Below are positions 51,372-55,543 of a stretch of 55,543 nucleotides of DNA, piece by piece. The number at the start of each line of letters is the position of its first letter. Position 1 is the first letter of the stretch. Where the stretch lies: contig ONFF01000022.1 of NCBI GenBank assembly GCA_900317055.1, positions 1-55,543 of the forward strand, written 5' to 3'. The stretch comes from an uncultured Bacteroidales bacterium (lineage in GTDB: Bacteria > Bacteroidota > Bacteroidia > Bacteroidales > F082). A model generated the notes under the pieces. The model made no database searches. It worked only from the letters and a program-made list of their open reading frames with translations, and was not told the DNA's origin. Position numbers and translations under genes: made by a program.

Positions 51372-51640
51372 TTGACTGGCTGACGAAGGCTGCGGCCAGA
51401 AAGCTAATATAAAAAGGTGTGAGCCGACCCCGCAGCCTTTGGCAGATAGGCAACTCTCCGAATCTTTACAATTGCCAGAACAAAACGACAACGATAGAGC
51501 GGGGGAGTGCAACCCAGTATTTAGCCGAGGGCTGACAAAGGTTGCGGCTAATAAGCTTCCTAAAAGATGCGGAATCAGACCTCCGCAACCTTTGGCAGAC
51601 ATCGGATTAACAATAACACTACAACCGACAACGAGGGCGT
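51372..51640. other. Tandem pair of long hairpins with covarying stems
   Basis: Two related ~150-bp units. In the first, CTGACGAAGGCTGCGG (51380-51395) pairs with CCGCAGCCTTTGGCAG (51430-51445). In the second, CTGACAAAGGTTGCGG (51532-51547) pairs with CCGCAACCTTTGGCAG (51583-51598). Loops are 34 and 35 nt. One C-G pair of the first stem is T-A in the second, so pairing was kept through a double change. Flanking sequence (for example CGACAACGA) is also shared. Structure, RNA or DNA, is more likely than coding. Confidence 0.6.
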
Positions 51641-51664
51641 ATTTCGCGCCCTACGATAAAAAAA

Positions 51665-51688
51665 GAAGGCACCCATCAGGATGCCTTC
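51665..51688 (-). terminator. Intrinsic terminator of DUF6266 genes
   Basis: On the minus strand GAAGGCA-TCCTGATGGG-TGCCTTC is followed by seven T. It lies 31 bp after the stop of the last DUF6266 gene. Confidence 0.85.
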
Positions 51689-51719
51689 GTGATTGCTGCC
51701 GTTGTCTGTTCGTAGGGCG

Positions 51720-52406
51720 TTACGCCTTGTTGATTTTGCGACCGACCTTTTCGGCTCTTGTCTTGATGATGAACGAGCCGAAGCCACGGAGATAGACATT
51801 CTCACCCTTGGCGGCATAAGTGAGGTAGAAGCGAACGGCATCGCCGACTTCTGCCCAACTGCCAACGGGAACGGTCACACCCATGGAAGGGTCGGTTTCT
51901 TCGGTGTTGAAGATGCCGATTTTCTTCTGGGTGAGGTTGTAGGCCACGACGATGAAGTTGGCTTCGGCTGGTTTGCCGATCTGCTCTGCTGCGGAAGGCT
52001 CAGCGTAGAAGTCCTTCACATCGTTGGTGAGTGTGACCACGCTTTCGAGCATTGGTGAGTCGATGTGCTCACCGCTGCCGATGCCCTCCATCAGGGAGAG
52101 GTCAACCGTCTTGACATCATCCACAATGACGGCGGCAGCTGCCAATTGATGGACAAGCATGTTGCGACGGGTTCTGCCACTGGTGACGGATGGATAGAGC
52201 GAGGCAAGCTGCTCAGTGGTCAACTGCCCAGCAAGCCCCTGAATCTCTCTGAAGTAGTTACGCTGCGCCATCTGTGCAGCGGTCTTGGGGTCTTTCTGCG
52301 ATTGTGGAAGGCCTTTCATATAGGCGATGCCATTCCACGAGGCACCAATAACGGTACCAACTTTTCCTTTGAATCCGCCTAAGATTCCTTGCTTTATTTT
52401 GCCCAT
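51720..52406 (-). CDS. DUF6266 family protein with HU-like C-terminal tail
   Basis: A 228-residue protein. The N-terminus is the DUF6266 hallmark (MGKIKQGILGGFKGKVGTVI, GASWNGIAYMKGLPQSQKDP), followed by the helical TAAQMAQRNYFREI segment and a beta-rich middle. The last ~25 residues read VYLRGFGSFIIKTRAEK and then VGRKIN. They match the beginning of the DNA-binding arm of Bacteroidota HU proteins far better than the ends of the two sister proteins. DUF6266 is a Bacteroidota family of unknown function. The gene lies 24 bp after the second paralogue. Confidence 0.85.
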   Translation of the reverse strand: MGKIKQGILGGFKGKVGTVIGASWNGIAYMKGLPQSQKDPKTAAQMAQRNYFREIQGLAGQLTTEQLASLYPSVTSGRTRRNMLVHQLAAAAVIVDDVKTVDLSLMEGIGSGEHIDSPMLESVVTLTNDVKDFYAEPSAAEQIGKPAEANFIVVAYNLTQKKIGIFNTEETDPSMGVTVPVGSWAEVGDAVRFYLTYAAKGENVYLRGFGSFIIKTRAEKVGRKINKA

Positions 52407-52430
52407 GGTTATAGAGTATTAAGGTTAGTA

Positions 52431-53189
52431 TTACGGTTGCTTATTTTGTATAGTTGGTAGGGACTTGGTAGGGAGCGGGTCAGTACCTGATTCGGGCTGT
52501 TTCTCTACTCCCATGTCCTTTTTCTTTTTGGGTGGCCGTGCGGGTCGTTTGGTGACACCCAAGGTGCCGATACTGACACGCGAACGGTTTTGGCTGGTGA
52601 CAAACATGAAACCTGAGAACTCGTCGCGGGGATTGCCGTAAGGCTTCACATTGACTTCGAAGGATTGTTTGCCTGTGCTTTTCAGCGTCACTGGAGAAGT
52701 GACGAGAAACAGCCTCTGCTGCGTGATGTTGGCAACCAAGATGACGGGATAGTCGTCTGGGTGTTGGTCGCGGTAGTAGGTCACGGCCTCCCAAAAGATT
52801 TGGAGGTCGGAACGATTGGCATTGACCGAGACCGCCGGAAGGTCGGTCGTCGGGGAATTGCCGAGAGTGGTCAGGCTGTCGAGGTCGACGGTTCTGGTCT
52901 TGTCGATGACAGCCGCATAGGAAGCCAACTGCTGGACGAGCAGATTTCTGCGAGTCATGCCCTTGGGCTTCTTCGGATAGATGAATTCCAAATCCTCGTT
53001 GGAGAGGGACATCGAGAGAGTGACCAACTCCTTGAAATAGCCCTGCTGCATTTTCTGGTTGCCTGACCTGCTTTTCTTGTAGGACTGAGGCAAGCCTTTC
53101 ATGTAGAAGATGCCATTCCAGTAGGAGCCGACCACAGTGCCGACCTTGCCACTAAATCCACCAAGTATGCCCTGTTTTATTTTGCCCAT
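52431..53189 (-). CDS. DUF6266 family protein (middle paralogue)
   Basis: A 252-residue member with the same opening (MGKIKQGILGGFSGKVGTVV, SYWNGIFYMKGLPQ), conserved middle (MTRRNLLVQQLASYAAVIDK) and a usual DUF6266 end (FSGFMFVTSQNRSRVSIGTL, GVTKRPARPPKKKK). A further ~25-residue basic/proline tail is absent from its sisters. No enzymatic motif is visible. Genes two and one of the cluster are close enough to be cotranscribed. Confidence 0.85.
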   Translation of the reverse strand: MGKIKQGILGGFSGKVGTVVGSYWNGIFYMKGLPQSYKKSRSGNQKMQQGYFKELVTLSMSLSNEDLEFIYPKKPKGMTRRNLLVQQLASYAAVIDKTRTVDLDSLTTLGNSPTTDLPAVSVNANRSDLQIFWEAVTYYRDQHPDDYPVILVANITQQRLFLVTSPVTLKSTGKQSFEVNVKPYGNPRDEFSGFMFVTSQNRSRVSIGTLGVTKRPARPPKKKKDMGVEKQPESGTDPLPTKSLPTIQNKQP

Positions 53190-53212
53190 TGCGTTTCGAT
53201 TTTGGTGTTTTC

Positions 53213-53241
53213 AAAAAAAGCCGCCCGACTGGACGGCTTTT
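53213..53241 (-). terminator. Terminator-like hairpin between DUF6266 genes
   Basis: On the minus strand AAAAGCCGTCC-AGTC-GGGCGGCTTTTTTT forms a stem of about ten pairs including one G-T, ending in a T run. It separates the first paralogue from the next two, whose expression must then depend on read-through or a promoter inside the 30-bp gap. Confidence 0.7.
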
Positions 53242-53263
53242 CAACATTCAACCCGATAAGCGA

Positions 53264-53935
53264 TTAGTCGCGTTTCTTGGGTTTGGCAGGACGCTTAGTC
53301 ACGGACATCGTGCCGAAGCCGACGAGAGCGATCTTGGAGCCAGTGGCGAGCATGAAGCCCGAGAAGGTGTCTTCGGCTTCGCCGTAGGCGGCCAGACCGA
53401 CATTGAACGACTGGGTACCAGTCGTGCCGATGGTGGCGGTGGAAGGCACCAGATAGACTTTCTTCTTGGTGACATTGGCCACGAAGATGACGGGGTACTC
53501 CTCGCCGTGCTCAGCACGGAAGGCGTTGGCACCCTCCCAAGAGATGGTCAGGTTTTCGCCAGCTGCGGCGATGGTGACCTCTGGCAGGTCATCCGTCGGC
53601 GCGTTGCCAAGAGAGTTAATGTTGCCCAAGTCGACGCTCTTGGTGTCGCCATCGACGGTGGCGACAGCAGTGAGCTGCTTGACGAGGACGTTGTGACGGG
53701 TCATGCCGCTGATAGCCTCAGGGAACAAGAATTTCATCTGTTCGTCCGAGAACTGGGCGGCGATGTCCAGCACTTCCCTGAAGAAGCCGCGTTGCTTGGT
53801 CTGCGCTGCGGTCTTCGGGTTCTTGTGGGACTGGGCGAGGCCACGCATGTAGCTGATGCCGTTCCACGATGCACCGATGACGGTGCCGACCTTACCTCTG
53901 AATCCTCCGAGGATTCCTTGCTTAATCTTTCCCAT
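53264..53935 (-). CDS. DUF6266 family protein (first paralogue)
   Basis: A 223-residue member: MGKIKQGILGGFRGKVGTVI opening, NGISYMRGLAQSHKNP, MTRHNVLVKQLTAVATVDGD, and the end FSGFMLATGSKIALVGFGTM-SVTKRPAKPKKRD. It is most like the middle paralogue. It lies directly after its own promoter and is followed by a terminator, so it is likely the best expressed of the three. Confidence 0.87.
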   Translation of the reverse strand: MGKIKQGILGGFRGKVGTVIGASWNGISYMRGLAQSHKNPKTAAQTKQRGFFREVLDIAAQFSDEQMKFLFPEAISGMTRHNVLVKQLTAVATVDGDTKSVDLGNINSLGNAPTDDLPEVTIAAAGENLTISWEGANAFRAEHGEEYPVIFVANVTKKKVYLVPSTATIGTTGTQSFNVGLAAYGEAEDTFSGFMLATGSKIALVGFGTMSVTKRPAKPKKRD

Positions 53936-53984
53936 TGTTCTTATCTTTTTAGGGGTTAGTAATTTTGGTTAGTTATCTGTTTCG

Positions 53985-53992
53985 CAAATGTA
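53985..53992 (-). promoter_or_regulatory. -7 promoter box TACATTTG for the DUF6266 genes
   Basis: TACATTTG on the minus strand, about 50 nt before the first DUF6266 ATG. No clear -33 element is visible. Confidence 0.6.
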
Positions 53993-54131
53993 TAATCTTT
54001 TTATTTACAGCAGGTTATACTGGTATTGCTTGCATTCTTTTGCGCTGGTTTGCGTAGTTTGAAGCGAAAAAAACATTACTACACTCAAAAGAAATGAGAC
54101 GATTGCGCTTTGGGTAGAAAACGAGGTGGTT

Positions 54132-54208
54132 AAAAAAGCAAGTACCCTAACGGCAAACGGAGACCCGCATTTGTCGGGGCGTAGTTTATTTAGGGGCTTG
54201 GCTTTTTT
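54132..54208. repeat. Large imperfect inverted repeat with A-run and T-run ends
   Basis: The left arm AAAAAAGCAAGTACCCTAA and right arm TTTAGGGGCTTGGCTTTTTT pair over ~19 positions with few mismatches. Inside, CGGCAAA pairs with TTTGTCG, giving a nested second helix. The A/T ends make it look like an intrinsic terminator on either strand, but it is longer than needed. It fills part of the 320-bp gap between the lipoprotein and DUF6266 genes and could be a small non-autonomous element or structured RNA. Confidence 0.5.
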
Positions 54209-54254
54209 AAGCACCGTACCCAAGAAGGGATAATTAACGCTTCAGGAAATCCTA

Positions 54255-54290
54255 TAAAAAACTCCCCGTAAGCAGTTGCCCACGGAGAGT
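54255..54290 (-). terminator. Intrinsic terminator of the lipoprotein gene
   Basis: On the minus strand CTCTCCGT / ACGGGGAG with a 13-nt loop is followed by TTTTTT, 25 bp beyond the stop codon. Confidence 0.8.
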
Positions 54291-54315
54291 GTGTTATTTG
54301 GATAAAGAATCTGAC

Positions 54316-54939
54316 TTATTGAATCTCTTCGATTTTTTGCTGACCCTTTATGATTAAGTCTCTGAGTTCTTCAAGTTCTTTATCGGACATGGTAACCGTA
54401 GAGTTTTGTTTACGATAATCGACACTGAGTTCAATATTCCATTTCTTTCCTGGGTTAGCCGTAGAGAACAGTCTCATGTTATCTTTGGTGATATAGGCAT
54501 ATCGTTCTTCATGGTCAACCTCACGTGTTTTGTTTTCAATAATGACGTTCATGGCATCCAAAAAGTACGGACACTCTTCTGTTAATAGTCTGGCATCTTC
54601 CCATGAATAATAATACTCGCCTCCGCAATCTTTGCGGAAGTTTATGTATGTTAAGGAATGGTCAACTGAAGTGATTTTTTGAACGCTTACAGAGACGCTT
54701 TTTAGTTTACCTAGTTCGTACACATCCAAATGAACAAGTTGACCACTGTTCATTATGCTATCAAGCTCATGTAATGCAAGAGCTATAGAGTCTATTTGAG
54801 TTTCTGTCACTACAGGCTCTTCAGTAGTGGTCTCGTTCGTTGGTTGATTTTTGTTGACTGTAGTAGTACAACTGAACAAACCAAACAGAAGTGAAACTGA
54901 GCAAACAAGTAACAGTTTTAAACAAGTATTAGTTTTCAT
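54316..54939 (-). CDS. Lipoprotein of unknown function
   Basis: A 207-residue protein with a lipoprotein signal (LLFGLFSCTTT, Cys ~24) followed by a threonine/glutamate-rich linker (~30-45). The remaining ~160 residues are mixed alpha/beta (INFRKDCGGEYYYSWEDARL, DNMRLFSTANPGKKWNIELS) and end in a coiled-coil-like helix. I do not recognise a family. The gene is monocistronic, with its own terminator and a -7 box TATTTTTG near 54984-54991. Confidence 0.7.
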   Translation of the reverse strand: MKTNTCLKLLLVCSVSLLFGLFSCTTTVNKNQPTNETTTEEPVVTETQIDSIALALHELDSIMNSGQLVHLDVYELGKLKSVSVSVQKITSVDHSLTYINFRKDCGGEYYYSWEDARLLTEECPYFLDAMNVIIENKTREVDHEERYAYITKDNMRLFSTANPGKKWNIELSVDYRKQNSTVTMSDKELEELRDLIIKGQQKIEEIQ

Positions 54940-55043
54940 AATAATTCCCTATCTAAGTGTCGGGCACAACCTTTAGTTTACAAAGGCAAAAATACAAAAA
55001 AGAAATCAAACTCTCTTTGATAAATACAAAAGAGACGATTTTT

Positions 55044-55330
55044 GCGAAGCAACATTACTTCAATTCTCTATTTAGGGTGGTAGGTGGGGTAAGTGGTGGC
55101 ACTTAGGAGCGAAGCGACTGCCCTTCTTTCCGAATTGTCAAAATAGGGTGGTTGGAGGGGTACGAGGTGGTACAGGAGCGGAGTTTACGAAGCGACTGTG
55201 CTTTCCAAATGTTCTACTTAGGGTGGTTGGTGGGGTTTGATGGTGGTTGCCTGAGCGGAGCTTTAGCGGAGCGACCTGTTCCAAATTCTGGGGTGGTGGT
55301 CGGGGGTGACGGCGGCACGGATGTGCGTTG
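55044..55330. repeat. G-rich tandem repeats, ~72-bp unit, about 3.5 copies
   Basis: Units begin AGGGTGGTTGGTGGGGT (55074, 55145, 55220, and a diverged one at ~55290). Each contains GGAGCG...GAAGCGAC and then a C/T-rich run with CCAAATTGT-like sequence. The first is preceded by a partial unit tail. The units are diverged in the middle but keep the G-rich head and the AGCGAAGCGAC core. Head sequences have several G-runs on one strand (quadruplex potential). No protein frame is continuous across the units. Confidence 0.75.
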
Positions 55331-55543
55331 GCTCAGCAGGTAAGGGGGAAAAGCGCCTGCGGCTAAGGGGCGGTGACACTCACGCAAGAATGAGAAAACC
55401 GAGCCTAAACGACTATACGAGAGTGGGATACCCTGCGCCCCGTTCGCGCCAGCGCGGCCGACCCGCCCGACAGGAGTCCGCGCACGGTTTCAATCCGAAG
55501 CGGCGGCGGGCGTGCCTTTTGCGGCGGCGACCCCGAAGAGGCA
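55331..55543. other. High-GC end region, probable edge of a mobile element
   Basis: The last ~210 bp change to a markedly higher GC content than the rest of the window. A short open frame starts at an ATG at 55390 (plus) and runs off the window, rich in Arg/Pro; another frame is open on the minus strand. Neither can be assigned. GGGATACCCTGC (55425-55436) resembles MOB-P relaxase nick regions. Nothing else is recognisable. Confidence 0.35.

Noticed and set aside
51342-51602. 86-codon minus-strand frame in the hairpin region containing SAKGCG twice
   Set aside because: The repeated peptide comes from the duplicated stem arms; the other arms fall in different frames in the two units, and no ribosome-binding or promoter signal fits.
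54005-54223. 72-codon minus-strand frame
   Set aside because: It lies across the nested inverted repeat and the DUF6266 promoter, has no family resemblance and no plausible start context.

Overview
The window is a 55.5-kb chromosomal piece of a Bacteroidota bacterium, almost certainly order Bacteroidales. It opens with the 5' end of a 16S rRNA gene. Promoters carry the phylum's -7 box (TAnnTTTG, mostly TATCTTTG) and Shine-Dalgarno sequences are nearly absent. Five secreted proteins end in type IX secretion (T9SS) sorting tails, and FKBP lipoproteins, TPR-LuxR lipoprotein regulators, DUF4301 and DUF6266 are all typical of the group. Species cannot be named from the window.

Layout. 1-1190: 16S 5' end with leader and promoter, then an AlbA_2-type protein. 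1.2-7.5 kb: an AT-rich gap, an XRE-like regulator, and an NrnA-type phosphoesterase leading into four consecutive FKBP-type lipoprotein genes. 7.6-11.2 kb: a secreted M28 peptidase and another T9SS cargo. 11.3-22.2 kb: two TPR regulators enclosing an RHS polymorphic-toxin-like locus and a group of secreted proteins and lipoproteins. This stretch is rearranged: 61 bp from the 3' end of the O-antigen polymerase gene is present identically at both ends, and one copy is fused in frame to an RHS fragment. 22.2-27.3 kb: polysaccharide export and polymerisation genes (flippase, two Wzz, Wzy/ligase). 27.4-38 kb: clpS, a Rel-family ppGpp synthetase with a decayed hydrolase domain, a CotH-like T9SS protein, two outer-membrane proteins, DUF456, and a split transketolase whose C-terminal subunit is fused to a LOG/PpnN-like domain. 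38-42.2 kb: a 1378-residue C10 cysteine peptidase with eight InlB-type repeats.

42.3-49.3 kb is the most interesting segment. It is a compact minus-strand operon encoding TIR-FGE-WD40, TerB-like, MscS/YbdG-like channel, RyR-domain, Rossmann-RyR and orphan proteins, several of them translationally coupled. The combination suggests a membrane-linked conflict or stress system in which a TIR enzyme, a channel and nucleotide-sensing RyR proteins act together. That is inference from domains and gene order; no activity is shown.

49.3-55.5 kb: DUF4301, two tRNA-Leu genes, then accessory DNA. The accessory part holds a candidate small RNA, a tandem pair of covarying hairpins, three DUF6266 paralogues (one with an HU-like tail), a lipoprotein, a large inverted repeat, and a G-rich tandem repeat passing into a high-GC end that looks like the edge of a mobile element.
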